DNA of 64,000 nt, taken from Tilletia caries (lineage: Eukaryota; Basidiomycota; Exobasidiomycetes; Tilletiales; Tilletiaceae). Of the stretch, positions 46,511 through 57,596 are shown piece by piece; position 1 is the first letter of the stretch, and every line of letters begins with the position of its first letter. The notes below the pieces were generated by a model that ran no database searches, had not been told where the DNA came from, and saw nothing but the letters and a program-made list of their open reading frames with translations. The position numbers and the translations under genes are program-made. The stretch is taken from assembly GCA_032718865.1 (NCBI GenBank), contig JALUTQ010000041.1:372001-436000 (forward strand), read 5' to 3'.

Positions 46511-48031
46511 ATGAAGGTCTCGACATCAACCAGTGCTATCTGCGCCGTTCTGCTCGCAGTCGCTCCGGCCGCCTCACTTGCTGCCCTCGCTACAGGTGTC
46601 GGCACCTTCGTATCAGCCCAGAGCGGACGATGGCTCTACTACGACCTCACCTCCGATCAGATCAAGTTTGGCTCGATCTCATTGAAGAGCCCGCCCGCCA
46701 CGGTCTTCAACATCAGCGCAGGCTCGACTAAGGGTAACTACAAAGTCCAGGTCACGGACAATCGCCTCTATGTCTCGTCCGGTACCGGGTCCAGCGTGGC
46801 CAAGGGCATCAGCAAGGTCGCAGGAACCTACAACATCTTCAACTTTACTCAAGGATCCGACGGCTCCTTCTACTTCGGAGCATGGAACGGCGCTTGGGCC
46901 AAGACAATGTACGGCGCTATGGACTCTTCATATCGACTCGCTTTTACCACCAGCCCAAGCAGCGCATCCTCGGCCGTCAAGTTCAAGTGGACACCCAAGC
47001 CCTACGCTTCCGACACCGGTAGCGGAATCACCTACCGTACATTCAGCGCAGGCTCCACCGCGTCCTCCTTCAAGTATAACGTCAGCGCCTTCTACCCACC
47101 GCAGCAAGGTGCAGCGTCTTCTTCGTCTGCGTTTTCCTCGAATACCTACGCATACTCGGTCAAGTGGGTCGGTGATGCCTTCCAACCGAATCGTCCCATG
47201 CTCATGTACCTCGGAGGGTCCGACTCCCGTACGAATGAGGTCCGCCAAGAGACCGACGTCCTCGCTAAGACGCAGTCTACCGGGTTTCCCAAAGTTCTAT
47301 CCTACAACAGCACGGTTGCCGAGGCCTTGTTGAAGAACTACCTTGTCGTCGTACCGGCCTCACCGGTCTGCTACAACACCACAACCAACTCGTATACGAC
47401 TAACAACTGTGGTATTCCCGACTCGAACCACTTCATCAAACATTACCGCCCGTGGGAACTGAAGCGTATCTACGACGAGGTCTACTCCCGCTTCAACTTC
47501 GATACCACCCGTTTCGCCCTGGTCGGAACCGGCATGGGCGGCCGTGGTGGTCTGCGCTTCCTCCTCGAGTACCCTACCTTGCCCGCAGCGGTGTCCATGG
47601 TCTCCGGTGCCCTCGAGACCAATACCAGCACATACATCAAAGCCTTGCCATACGTCACCTGGGACTCCGGCGAAGGATGCTGGGACGTCACCAAGCCCAA
47701 CGTCGGGGGCGAATGCGCAGACGAGAACGTCGTCCAGCCCACGATGCAGGACGGTAACAAACTCACCGGGTTCCCGATTCGTCTCTGGTCCTCCCGCTAC
47801 GACGACGTTGATACCTTGCAAGAGGCCACGGACACGTGCGCAGCGGTGAACTCGGGCGAGGGCGGGAATTGCACGGTGATCGATACTGAGGCACCCAATC
47901 ACGGCGCCATGGCGTATTACAGCCGAGACGTTCCTGATGTCGAGTGGCTGGCTTCGTACCAGCGTCTGCCCGGCCAAAACTCGCAACTGATGGGGGCCGA
48001 ACCGCCAGCAGAGATACTCGACCTCCTCTAA
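46511..48031 (+). CDS. secreted esterase-like alpha/beta-hydrolase lacking the nucleophile serine
   Basis: Intronless, 506 residues, with signal peptide (MKVSTSTSAICAVLLAVAPA). Residues ~25-165 form a beta-rich N-terminal domain of unknown type. Residues ~170-480 have the look of a PHB-depolymerase-like or feruloyl-esterase-like alpha/beta-hydrolase. MLMYLGG is a strand, ETDVLAKTQSTGFPKVLSYN is in the usual place of the oxyanion region, and RFALVGTGMGGRGGLRF is the nucleophile elbow. NHGAMAYYS carries the expected catalytic His. At the elbow, family members have G-x-S-M-G-G, but here residue 341 is Gly (codon GGC at 47531-47533). Several N-glycosylation sites. Codon use is strongly biased, suggesting good expression. 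The protein is therefore probably not a classical serine hydrolase; a binding role is inferred. Confidence 0.75.
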   Translation: MKVSTSTSAICAVLLAVAPAASLAALATGVGTFVSAQSGRWLYYDLTSDQIKFGSISLKSPPATVFNISAGSTKGNYKVQVTDNRLYVSSGTGSSVAKGISKVAGTYNIFNFTQGSDGSFYFGAWNGAWAKTMYGAMDSSYRLAFTTSPSSASSAVKFKWTPKPYASDTGSGITYRTFSAGSTASSFKYNVSAFYPPQQGAASSSSAFSSNTYAYSVKWVGDAFQPNRPMLMYLGGSDSRTNEVRQETDVLAKTQSTGFPKVLSYNSTVAEALLKNYLVVVPASPVCYNTTTNSYTTNNCGIPDSNHFIKHYRPWELKRIYDEVYSRFNFDTTRFALVGTGMGGRGGLRFLLEYPTLPAAVSMVSGALETNTSTYIKALPYVTWDSGEGCWDVTKPNVGGECADENVVQPTMQDGNKLTGFPIRLWSSRYDDVDTLQEATDTCAAVNSGEGGNCTVIDTEAPNHGAMAYYSRDVPDVEWLASYQRLPGQNSQLMGAEPPAEILDLL

Positions 48032-48869
48032 CACTTTCATTCCCAACGCCACCACCGATACTGTCGATTTGAGCACAACGATTTCAGATCCGACGACCAC
48101 TGCGAACCCGACGACGACACTACTGCGGAATCCTGCTGTCAGGCACAGTCTCTGTTCCTATGGATACATCGGTCGCGACCACCAGACATACACACTCTGC
48201 AAAGCATTCCCGGGTTGCTTCGCTAGACGAAGCCTCAAATAGACGGCATGGCAGCGAACAAAGTAGCGGCAGCATCAACTTCGATTTCTAAGGGGCCTAC
48301 TTTGCTCTCCTCTTCGGGTTCGACGTTCCTCGCATATCGCATATCACCAGTCCTTTCTTCCCTCCTTCACCCTTTTTCTATCTTGGTCACCTTCTTTCCG
48401 CGTAGACGGCTTCGGGTCTTCCCTTTCCTTAGATGGTCATCGGTGATCCCGTACTTTTCGCACGCATCACACCCCTTCTTTGTCTTCCCTTCTCGTTATC
48501 AATACATAATCAGTCCAACGGGATATCTTGTACGTCGTCAAAGCAGAGCATCCAAGAACGCTCCCGTCCAGACGCTAAGTGGCACCATTCGGGCCACAGC
48601 CGCCGTCAAGCTGACCCTGTAGCTCCATCGTCTCCTGACTGCGACTTCGTCGTCACATTCTTTTCACACCTCAGCAGACATACGCTTTGATACACATGCA
48701 TTATTGATTAACGAGCAAGACAAAAGGGCAGAGTCGGAGAAGAGAAGTTGCGTTGGGAGGTGTCGTGAATGGGAATATCGTTTCAGGGGTTCGTATCGTC
48801 ATGAAAGTTGCAGTCCAACCCCGCCCCTCCTCCTCCCTCCCTCCCTACCCGGAAAAGGCGACATCATCC
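48032..48869. other. convergent 3' region
   Basis: Flank between the esterase-like gene and the 4-TM protein gene. No gene recognised in about 840 bases. Confidence 0.5.
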
Positions 48870-51791
48870 TCACCACTTCCACCGGCCCGGTAACGCAGGC
48901 GGCTGGCTCCCCGACGAGAACTGTTGGTGATGCCCTGATCCTCCTCCTCCCGACCTGTTCGTATTCGACTGGCCAGGAACGGTGAGTGAGCTCCGCCGGC
49001 CCTGGTTGTGTTCCATATCAAACAGAGCGCCCGCTTCCTCCTCTACGCTCCCCATCCGGGCCCCACTCGCGCTCCGTCCCGTCCGACCTCCACCAGCACC
49101 AGCACCAGACCCTCCTCCCCCGTTCCCATTCCCATACGCATACGAAACATGCGTCATCGCGCTCCCGCTCGAGCTCCGTTCCCTCTCGCCCGACGAGCCC
49201 ACACTCTCGATCGCACTCAGCTTTCGGACAAGCTGGCCGAGCTGACGGACGAAGGTCGGGCCTTCCGCTCGCGGGGGTAGTAAGTCCCCACTGGCGTCGT
49301 TCGAGGAGATCATCCGGGAGTGGTCGATCACCCAGGGAGCGTCGTTTGAGGATTCGTTGCTTGGGAGATCGCTGAGGGAAGAAGATGATTGGCCTTGTCG
49401 ATGGTGACCGCCGCGGTCTTGCCGGTCAGCGGCATTTTGGGGTTCTTGTTGATTCGGTCGCCAGAGAGGGGCGACAGGGGGAGGAGGTCCAGACAACGCA
49501 CGGCCCGAGGAGGACCGCGCCGCGTGTTGTTGATCGCGGGGGATCGACCGCAGTTCTGGCATATGGGGCAGCTCATCGCCCTGACTCTCCGTCGAGAAGC
49601 GTCGACCCGAAGACACGGGCCCCTGCGCCACATGCGCATTATTGGCCAAATGCGTGACAGGTGTGCCCACGTTGGACGAACGGAGCGACGAGCGCTGTTG
49701 GTCCATCGCTGCGAGACCTGCAAAGTTCCGCTGAGACCATTCCGCATAACCCTCGCCCTTCACCTCGCTCATGCTCGTCCGAGACGACGCATAGCCGCCG
49801 CCGTTCCCACCACCACCACCGCCGCCTCCCTCCGATTCGCTATCATCATGGTGAACGTTCCTCATCACGACGGTCGGGCTCGTTGGGTTGGCACCATTCC
49901 CGCTTGGAGCGGAAGGGCCAGATTGACGAGCGCCGCCGCCGCCGAACCAGGAGCTGACGCCCAACTTGCTTGGTCCCCGGTCGTGCGAGCTCTGGGGAGG
50001 GTCGTACGGTCTGGGTCCGGCCGCAAGGACAGCCTTCTGCCGCTCGACGTCATCAAACTCGTCATCGGCTGTGTGGACACTGGTGTATGGCAGCTGTTGT
50101 CGAGTCTGCTGATGCTGAGGGCCTTGTGACAGCTGCTGATGGTCTGGCTGCGGCATGGCATAGCTGAGAGCCGTACTGAAGACGGAAGTCACAAGACTGC
50201 TGGCCCAGTTGGTGAAGCTTCCCGATCCTTCCCGTTGTCCGTGCCCGTGGCCCTGGCCGAACTCGTTGGGAGCGTTGTGGAGTGTACGAACTTGATCATT
50301 GCCAGGTGGAGGTTCCGAGCTTGAGGCTTCACCCCCTTGCCAATCGAATCGAGAAAGTCGAGGGGCGGGAGGAGCCAGGAAACCGGAGGGGGCCGGCCCG
50401 CCTGGGACTGGCATCTGTTGAGGACTATACTGCTGATACTTGGGCTCCGTCCAAGCACTGGTGACTCCTGGAAGCCTTTCCACCGTGGCCTCGCCGCCAT
50501 CGTCGGGTTCGGTGACAATGACGACAGTTTCCTCGTACTCGGCGTACGATTTTCCGAAAGGATAACCGGAGTGAAGCGGTTGCGGGCGAGATTCCCAGGC
50601 ACCAGGTATCCGGCTTTCGAGATCCAGCTTTTCCTCCTCTAGCAGTTGGTGAAGTTCTGCGCTTTCGGGCATGTCGGCTGCGTCTGGCTTGACTTCCTTC
50701 GCAAATGGCGATGCCATCGCGGCCGCCAAGGAACGGTTGTATCTGGTGACGACGATGAGCCACCAGACTCCGATGGCCACAAAGATACCGATGCGGACTC
50801 CACCGACGATCATGTAGTCGCGCACGGTTTCTGAGCCGCCCTTCGTGCATGCTGCGACTTTGTTCAAGCTTTCGGAGAGAGCGGAGTACCGAGCCGCGGT
50901 GTAGAGGATATCGAACTCCCATGTGCCCTTGCATCGAAGTCCGACATCGCGAGTCGATGCGAATGGCGAGGCCGGATCTTTGGAATACTTTTTGTGCCAG
51001 AGGAATACGAGAAGCAGGTTAAGCACGGCCATGGCGGTCTGGAGAAGGATAGTAGCGAGGGCGCAAGTCCAAACGAAAGCTCGACCGAGACGTTTCCGCT
51101 GTCTGGAAACTCGGAGGTAGATGATGGCCATCAGGTTCAGTGCAATACTGGTGGCTCCCACGCAGATGGTAACCATAGCCAGCACATGAGCGGTCGGGTC
51201 CGGCGAGGCTGTCGTGCCCTCGCGAGCATCGGAGAAGAGGACGGTGGCCGGGGACAGGGCGAGCCAGGCTGTGCAGCTCTTGGCGAGGCAGTACGCACTG
51301 GGGGCGAGCATGAGGATAGTCGGAACGCCCGCCCACATCCTGCGCCGAGCGATGAACATTTTGGTCGGCGTGGCCGCGAGGCGCATGCGTTCGCGCTCGA
51401 CGAGGACGTCATTGGCGAGCGGAGTGCCGTACTCGCTCTTTTCCCGGGGCGGCGGCGGCGGGGAAGCATCGACTCGACGGCGGGGCATGGTCGTGTACTT
51501 GTCATCGATATGTTCGTCGGCCATGAGGAGGGAGCGAGAGGAGCCTGGAGGTAGGGAGTTCCGTTGGCGCGCGAGTTCGTGCTGGCTGGCAGGCGTCATC
51601 GGCATGGGGCTGAGATTATCGCCATGAATGGGATCTTTCCTGTTTGCGCGGGCTGCTCGCTGCTGCCTCTTGGTCTCATGGCGTTGATCCTTGATGGAGC
51701 TGGAGCGAGTGTCGGATGTGTATGTTGGATATGCGGGAGATTGGGGCGGCTGTGCGATGCCGATCATGGCTGCGGTTGAGGTGTAGTCCAT
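48870..51791 (-). CDS. large membrane protein with about four TM segments, unknown function
   Basis: Intronless on the minus strand. The frame opens further upstream, but the first ATG is at 51791 (MDYTSTAAMIG), giving 973 residues. After a ~150-residue disordered N-terminus come four hydrophobic segments: VPTILMLAPSAYCLAK, HVLAMVTICVGATSIALNLM, FVWTCALATILLQTAMAVLN and GGVRIGIFVAIGVWWLIVVT. A conserved-looking extracellular loop with several Cys (GLRCKGTWEFDILYTAARYS) lies between TM3 and TM4. The remaining ~580 residues are a low-complexity cytosolic tail rich in Ser, Pro, Gly and Gln. I recognise no family. A basidiomycete-specific plasma-membrane protein with an organising or signalling tail is an inference from the layout only. 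Confidence 0.7.
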   Translation of the reverse strand: MDYTSTAAMIGIAQPPQSPAYPTYTSDTRSSSIKDQRHETKRQQRAARANRKDPIHGDNLSPMPMTPASQHELARQRNSLPPGSSRSLLMADEHIDDKYTTMPRRRVDASPPPPPREKSEYGTPLANDVLVERERMRLAATPTKMFIARRRMWAGVPTILMLAPSAYCLAKSCTAWLALSPATVLFSDAREGTTASPDPTAHVLAMVTICVGATSIALNLMAIIYLRVSRQRKRLGRAFVWTCALATILLQTAMAVLNLLLVFLWHKKYSKDPASPFASTRDVGLRCKGTWEFDILYTAARYSALSESLNKVAACTKGGSETVRDYMIVGGVRIGIFVAIGVWWLIVVTRYNRSLAAAMASPFAKEVKPDAADMPESAELHQLLEEEKLDLESRIPGAWESRPQPLHSGYPFGKSYAEYEETVVIVTEPDDGGEATVERLPGVTSAWTEPKYQQYSPQQMPVPGGPAPSGFLAPPAPRLSRFDWQGGEASSSEPPPGNDQVRTLHNAPNEFGQGHGHGQREGSGSFTNWASSLVTSVFSTALSYAMPQPDHQQLSQGPQHQQTRQQLPYTSVHTADDEFDDVERQKAVLAAGPRPYDPPQSSHDRGPSKLGVSSWFGGGGARQSGPSAPSGNGANPTSPTVVMRNVHHDDSESEGGGGGGGGNGGGYASSRTSMSEVKGEGYAEWSQRNFAGLAAMDQQRSSLRSSNVGTPVTHLANNAHVAQGPVSSGRRFSTESQGDELPHMPELRSIPRDQQHAARSSSGRALSGPPPPVAPLWRPNQQEPQNAADRQDRGGHHRQGQSSSSLSDLPSNESSNDAPWVIDHSRMISSNDASGDLLPPRAEGPTFVRQLGQLVRKLSAIESVGSSGERERSSSGSAMTHVSYAYGNGNGGGGSGAGAGGGRTGRSASGARMGSVEEEAGALFDMEHNQGRRSSLTVPGQSNTNRSGGGGSGHHQQFSSGSQPPALPGRWKW

Positions 51792-52336
51792 GGGGATGAT
51801 GGACGTCGTCCTCCTCGTTGTCTTAGGGGGAGTTGGGTCTAGCGATGTCCCTGTTGGAGCCAAGAGGGCGAGTGCTGGACGAGATCGTTGGAGAAGCGGT
51901 TGCTAGTGTGTAAGAGGATGAAGTGGAAGAGTCGGACAGAGCTCGTCAACGGTCGTTAAAAGGTCGTAATTGTAATCGTAAAAGTGCAGGCGCACGGCGT
52001 GAAGGTGAGTGAAGCGCTGATCGTAGCCAGCAACGAATTGAATCCTCACACACACTCGGTCCACGCAGGCAACTATTTGCATCAGGTCGACGTCGGAGAG
52101 CGAAGGATAGGGGCCTCATCCAAAAATCAAATCAAATCTGAGCCGCTAGACCGGGGCCATCGGGCCATCGGGCCATCGGGCAAGCGGAGCTATGTAAGAT
52201 AAGATAAAAAATAAGGTTCACGGCCTCTGAACCCAGCAGGCACGCAGGGACCTCATTCCGTGCTACCTAATAATAATGAGATGGGAAGAATGGACCACCA
52301 ACTTACCCACCACGCCGGGCAGGAACGAGCATCGAA
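51792..52336. promoter_or_regulatory. divergent promoter region
   Basis: About 545 bases between two divergent start codons. Contains a TCGGGCCA/CATCGGGC repeat (about 52150-52185). No gene seen. Confidence 0.5.
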
Positions 52337-53826
52337 ATGTCTGCCGCCGCGACCCCAGCCCCGACCTTTGACCACACGCAGTCCACAAAGAAGGACGTTG
52401 TGATCGAGTCCCTCCATGTTCACCCCATCAAGTCTTGCAAGGGCGTTTCTGTCCAGGAATGGGAATACACAGAAACCGGTCTGAAGTACGACCGAGCGTT
52501 CCTCGTCATCGACGACCAGAATCGCTTCTGTACCGCACGCGAGTTGCCCGCCATGGTCACCATCACTCCGAAGGTTGACCTTGCCAACAATCGACTCGAC
52601 ATCGCCATCCCGCTCGAGCACAAAGGAAGAGGCCTCGTCACGGTCTCAACCGAGTTAGACCCTACACCGGAAGTGCTCGCGGGGAAGGAACTCGTCAAAG
52701 ACGTCAAGCTTTGGGGTCATCAAGTAGACGGGTACATCGTTTCTCCTGAGGCAAATGAGGCTTTGTCTCTCTTCTTCGACAAGCCCGTTCGTTTGATTCG
52801 GAAAGGTCCCAGTCTGCGGCCTTCTGTATGTGCCACGCCTCCCTCACTCTTGCTCGCGATCTTGTCTCAAACTCATCCCTTCCTTATTACCACAGGGTCC
52901 CGATCAGCCGGTGGGCCCTCATGAGGGCAGCTGGGCGACCAACTACCAGGTGAGTGCTAACATTCATACTGTGCCTCAACGTTTTATGTTTTATCCTTGA
53001 CATACCCACGAGACCATGCAATCACAGGACTTCTACCAGGTTCTTCTAGCAAGCCAGGCGTCCCTTCAAGAAGTCCGAGCAAACCTCTTCGCGTCTCTGT
53101 ATCCGAGTATTCAACCTCGTGAACCCCTCGGCCCAGCCCAACAAGAAATTCAGCAACAGCCATCAGCCTTTCCCATCCCCGACTCGGTCGAGCGCGAATA
53201 CTGGACTCCCGAACAGGCCGAGCATCTCGAAATGGAGCGGTTCCGACCCAACATCTGCGTCGCTTCCGCACCGGGAGCTGCAGACAATGGACGCGCGCTT
53301 GTCCCCTTCGAAGAAGACGGTTGGACGGCGCTCGAGATTATCGACTCGGCCAGTGGTAGCGGTGGCAATGTTCCCTTCGGCCCGGAAGCGGAAAATAAGG
53401 GTCGCGGACTGTACTGTGTCGCCCGGTGTGCTCGCTGTCAAGTCGTGAGTTCTCATCCCTCGCAGTCTACGGCTTTCTCTCTCTCGTAATCATCTCACTC
53501 CCGCTCTCTGCCGTCTTCTCTCAGCCCTCGATCGACATCGAGACTGGGAAGCGAGACCCTCACCTGCCGTACAAGCTTCTGCAACGATGGCGTATTGTCG
53601 ACGAGGGGTCCAAAAGGTTTGGGAAGCCATGCTTTGGCATGCTGTCCGCGTTCCGCGAAAAAGGTGTGTTTGATCCTCCTCCTCCTCAAGTACTCTCTGG
53701 GCTCTCGTTCACTTGGCTGAACACGGACATCTCCGTGCTTGGCGCACAGGCGGCACACTAAAAGTCGGCGATATCGTCCGAGTGACACAGACAACTGATC
53801 CTGCCACCCGCAAGATGGGCAAATGA
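52337..53826 (+). CDS. MOSC-domain molybdenum cofactor protein (mARC-like)
   Basis: Several exons. The N-terminal MOSC_N beta-barrel region starts with SLHVHPIKSCKGVSVQEWEY and LKYDRAFLVIDDQNRFCTAR. The MOSC domain follows, with LFASLYPSIQ, ERFRPNICV and GLYCVARCARCQV, spliced to PSIDIETGKRDPHLPYKLL, CFGMLSAF and VGDIVRV. The conserved cysteine expected to bind the Mo cofactor is in ARCARC (mARC: CKRC). These proteins reduce N-hydroxylated compounds together with cytochrome b5 or transfer sulfur to the Mo cofactor; which applies here cannot be told. Introns lie at about 52827, 52950, 53445 and 53665. The last exon ends KMGK at 53826. No mitochondrial targeting peptide is obvious. Confidence 0.85.
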
Positions 53827-54342
53827 AGGCTATTTCACATTCTTACGCCCTCTGCCCCACCTCAATTTCCGACATACTGTAATGTGTACGAACGAGCTAT
53901 AACAGAGCTGGTGATGGAGCTGAATCTTCCGGGTGGTGCAGAAAATTTATGTATGTACCCAAGTTCGATGGGTGTCGGCCAAGCTTGCTCCGAGTTCGCA
54001 ACATCAATATTCTTCCTCTTCGTCCGACTTGCTGTACACATATGCAAACTACACACGCTGCCTGACATTTCTCAGCCGTCCCTGATGTCTTTCCCCTATG
54101 CACCTGTCAGAACTGTAAAAGCTGACAGAATCCTTCTCTATTGCCCTCTGCTCTTCTGCTTTCTCCTTCGCAGCACTGGTTCTCCCGTCCTCTCCTCTTC
54201 CCTTATCCCCTGTCTTCGGCCAGTCCTTTGCCAAACCAAGCGACCGAGGCCCGTCATCCACTTTCGATTCTCGCCGCGGGAGCAGTGATATTTGGGGGCG
54301 GCGAGGAAGGCGAGGAGGACGACCGATATCCTCTGCGATGGC
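53827..54342. other. 3' flank, no gene seen
   Basis: Start of a more AT-rich, gene-poor stretch. Nothing coding recognised. Confidence 0.5.
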
Positions 54343-54690
54343 GGTGGTGACCGTCCAAGCGGGGGAGAAGTGAGGCGCAGAGCTGTACCGTAGTGCGGGT
54401 ACCTTCACCCACCTTCCGAGGATGCTGCAGGGAAGCGCTGCCACTCCTTGAGGATGAAGTGCAAGGGCGAGGTTGCAGGTGGGCATGGTGTCCTCGCGGA
54501 TGCAGAACTCAGCACCTACAAACTTGGTGGGTATCGGGGGGTCCGCAAGTCTGCGAAGGGATGCGGAGGACCGAGGCAGGTTGGTGAAGTTCTTCTGGGT
54601 GATTTCGACGAGGGTATTGAGCTCAACACTACTGACGCCGACGAAGGACCATTCGTTCCGCGGTCATAGTTGTCCTGGAGATCGCCACGC
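54343..54690 (-). pseudogene. relic of mitochondrial processing peptidase beta subunit (M16 family)
   Basis: On the minus strand one frame reads GVSSVELNTLVEITQKNF, NLPRSS, PPIPTKFVGAEFCIREDTMP and TCNLALA, then a weaker SILGRW. This is the second half of the N-terminal domain of beta-MPP (typical: GGVDHDELVKLAEKHF, FVGAEVRIRDDTMP, HIAIAVEGV). Just upstream a different frame gives TAERMVL, the family's NYTADRMVLVG, so a frameshift separates the two. No start, zinc motif HXXEH or splice context remains. No intact copy lies in the window. Clearly a fragment. I do not expect product. Confidence 0.65.
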
Positions 54691-56955
54691 TTGTTGAAAA
54701 GGACGAGATAAACGTTGCGCTGGGGCGTCGAACGAGCTCTGGGACGCTCGCAAAGCTCCCCTCGTCCTCAGCCTTGATCCGCTCATCAACGAGAGCAGGC
54801 AGCCAACCTCGCAGGCAGCCAATTCATCGCTCACTGCACGCAGACATCTCCGGCCGAATGTTCTCCTTATACACCGAACTTTTGGCGCCTGCCTTGTCTG
54901 ATAGATAGCCGTGAAGAGCTTTTCGTCCCTTCGATTCCTTGTATCCTGCAGACGAACGTTTCTCCTCCGAACGTTCTCCTTCCAGGGCTGCGCCTTCTTT
55001 GCGGCAGGTGGGAGATCGCGTTCGAGCTTGAGGTTCTCCGCGAGACGACCGCCTGCCCCCTAAATGTGCGGCTTGGCTTCCTTCGAATTTGGAGTAATTT
55101 GCATATGCCGGCTGCACGCTGCACGCTGCAACGTAATTCATCTTCCCACGAACGTTCCACATTGATTCCTTAGTAACCGTGAGAAATTGAGAACATATAC
55201 TCACTTCAGCACTTCATACTTCATTCCATGTTGGGTTCGTTCATTTATTGGCTTCGGAGATGTTTCACCCTGTTCGATGATTTGACTATAGGTTCCACAA
55301 GATGTTGCGCATGTCACGCTGTCACGTTGCATGCGGAAGGCGGCTGTCATCTGTCATCTGTCAATCCATTGACGAACACAGTACATAACAACAAGAGGCG
55401 GCAAGATTGATGACCAGTATGACCGACATCCGTACAGTCACGATCGTTACGTCGCACATCGTAGACTTTTGCAATGATTAATGATCCGGCGGTCCTATGC
55501 CCCCCTCCCCCCTGTTAGGCCCTTACGAAGGCTCATTTTAAACCATTTCTTATCCTGTGGAGTGAATACTTCTCAGAACCCGCTCAAGCTTGGAAGACAA
55601 GGTCTCTGGGATGATATGAACACATGTGTGCCATTATTGTTCTATGTTGATTCCTGAGTGGCTGTGACTTGTACCGTTGTGTGTGGTGATTCACGATTTC
55701 CGGACAGGTCTGCGATGTGTATGCCTAGACACTTCTTGGTGAACCAAGTGCACCTCAGTTTTCACCATCCCAAACTTCAAAACAAAGATAGATGCAATCG
55801 AAGCGTGTGTTTATTACGAGCCCATAGAGCCTTTCAGACCGAGATTTGGATCAGGGAATGGGGCGTGCCGCGTGGTAAGGAAAAAATGATATGAATTAAG
55901 AAGAACAGGATAGAAACAGGATTGACATATGCGTAGGAGCGTTAAAGAGTCGGATCAACGCCAAAAAGGGTTCACAAGCACCAGAGTACCCTACGGAGTC
56001 AGGAGATGCTGTATAGGCAGTGTTAAAATGATATAGACGGTAAAGAATTAAGGAAGTGTGTACTCACCGTTGATCGGAGGATTTGGAGGTATCTGACGTC
56101 GCCGAAACGCAACCAGAGCCTGGAAGGAGAAAAAGATGGCGGGAATGGTGTATAAGTATACAGAGATGCTCTGTGAGAGAATTTGAAGGCGTACGTACCG
56201 TCCTGTAGGTATGGGAACTGAAACGGAGACGGGCACCAGGAGCACAAAAGGCTGAATGAGATCAGAACGGTGGCAGAGGAGCAGAGTGGACGCGAGAAGG
56301 GAGAAAAAGAGCTGTATTCCAAAGCGCTATACTGTAAAGACATATGGGAGGAGTAGGGGATAATCAGGAGGAAGAGAGAGAGAGCTATTGAGATGGATGA
56401 GTCAGACAATATGAGCACAAGCATGCCATCCAAATGTCACCAGCACGCAGAGAGGCGAGGTATGATTCAAAAGACTTCAAAATTGACCCAGTACCTGGTC
56501 AAGTATCCTGGCAATAGATATGAAGCAGTCAATGTAGGAAAACGAGACGAGAAAAGAGATGGAACGGTCACAGTGAGAGCAGAGTTGGGGGATGGGGAGA
56601 GTCAGTCATCTTTTAAAGGCCGCTGGTGGTCAGAATCAGCAGCAGTCGCTCGCAAACGGGGCCCAGAGCGACTTCATCACCGCCTAGACGAGCCAGGTCT
56701 TGATTTTACCTTGTATGCCTATGTGTGTGTGGATGCCATCCAGCAAGAGCAGGGAAAGGCATTGAAAGGTTTCTGTCTTCAGAGAGGTGCATCGTTTGAG
56801 CCTGGAAAAAGTTACGAATTTTTTGAGATTCACGGCGGTTATCTGGAAACCATGAAACTCTGTCACATGTCGTAGCTCATAGCGTCACGCCAATTCCCCT
56901 AACTTTAGTTAAGGGGTGTTTCTCCGCGGACACGCACGGTCACAGAATTTCTCCG
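54691..56955. other. gene-poor AT-richer region
   Basis: 2.3 kb without convincing genes. Minus strand 54840-55180 holds a charged frame with no recognised family, possibly another relic. Minus strand around 55896-56360 has splice-like signals (GTGAGT at 56067, ATACAG before 56008) joining a hydrophobic stretch to a stop at 55896, too weak to call. Confidence 0.4.
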
Positions 56956-57596
56956 ATGGGGTCACAAAGCGGACACAAGTTGTCGCAGAACGGTCACCAA
57001 CTCCACAAGCATCCTCCTTTGAGCAACCAGCCCGAACCCAACCCAACGGACAGAGTAAGTACTTCACAGAACACCACTACCGAGCACTGAGTATAAGTAA
57101 TCAGACACTTGTACTGACGCTGCTGATTTCCTTCTCATATTGCTCTCTCCTCCGCCCCTCGCACTTGCTGATCGTTTCTCCCTATTTCTTCTTCGCTTCG
57201 CTCCCATCTTCTCAGCACTCACAGTCTACATCGCTGCTCGCAGCTCCCGTCTTGCGCCCTCGACTCTGCTCCGCGCGCGCTGTTGCGCGTCTGCCGTCGC
57301 CGGCCGCTGTTTGTTGCCGCTCCTCGGAGTTCGGACAGTGAGTCCCCTATTTCCCATTCATGCGCGTCGCTTCCAAGGGCAAATTACTTATGCTGACGCC
57401 TTCTCTCTTTCTCAGTGTTGTGTCGGCAATGAAGTTGGGTTTTTCTGGAGGAGGGTGAGCCGCATCCATCAGAGACATCAACGAGTTTACGCGCAATGTG
57501 CTGATACGCGTTCTTACTTCTTTTTCTTCTTGCTTGTTGGATTCTTTCCCATTCAGATTTTCTGCTAATCATTCAATTCCGGTTTGCGGTGCTTGA
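56956..57596 (+). CDS. possible four-exon small protein, doubtful
   Basis: Exons 56956-57054, 57216-57337, 57416-57454 and 57557-57596 join with agreeing phases into 99 residues starting MGSQSGHKLSQNGHQLHKHP. The three introns have GTAAGT, GTGAGT and GTGAGC donors and CAG acceptors. The product has no signal peptide, no family and a composition near random. A second, shorter chain of exons follows (57673-57692, 57793-57874, 57983-57997; 38 residues, MAKIGGTYFINRRW...). The row of good splice signals may instead belong to a non-coding transcript. Confidence 0.25.

Noticed and set aside
47360..48100. 246-codon minus-strand frame opposite the esterase-like gene
   Set aside because: Shadow of the biased coding strand.
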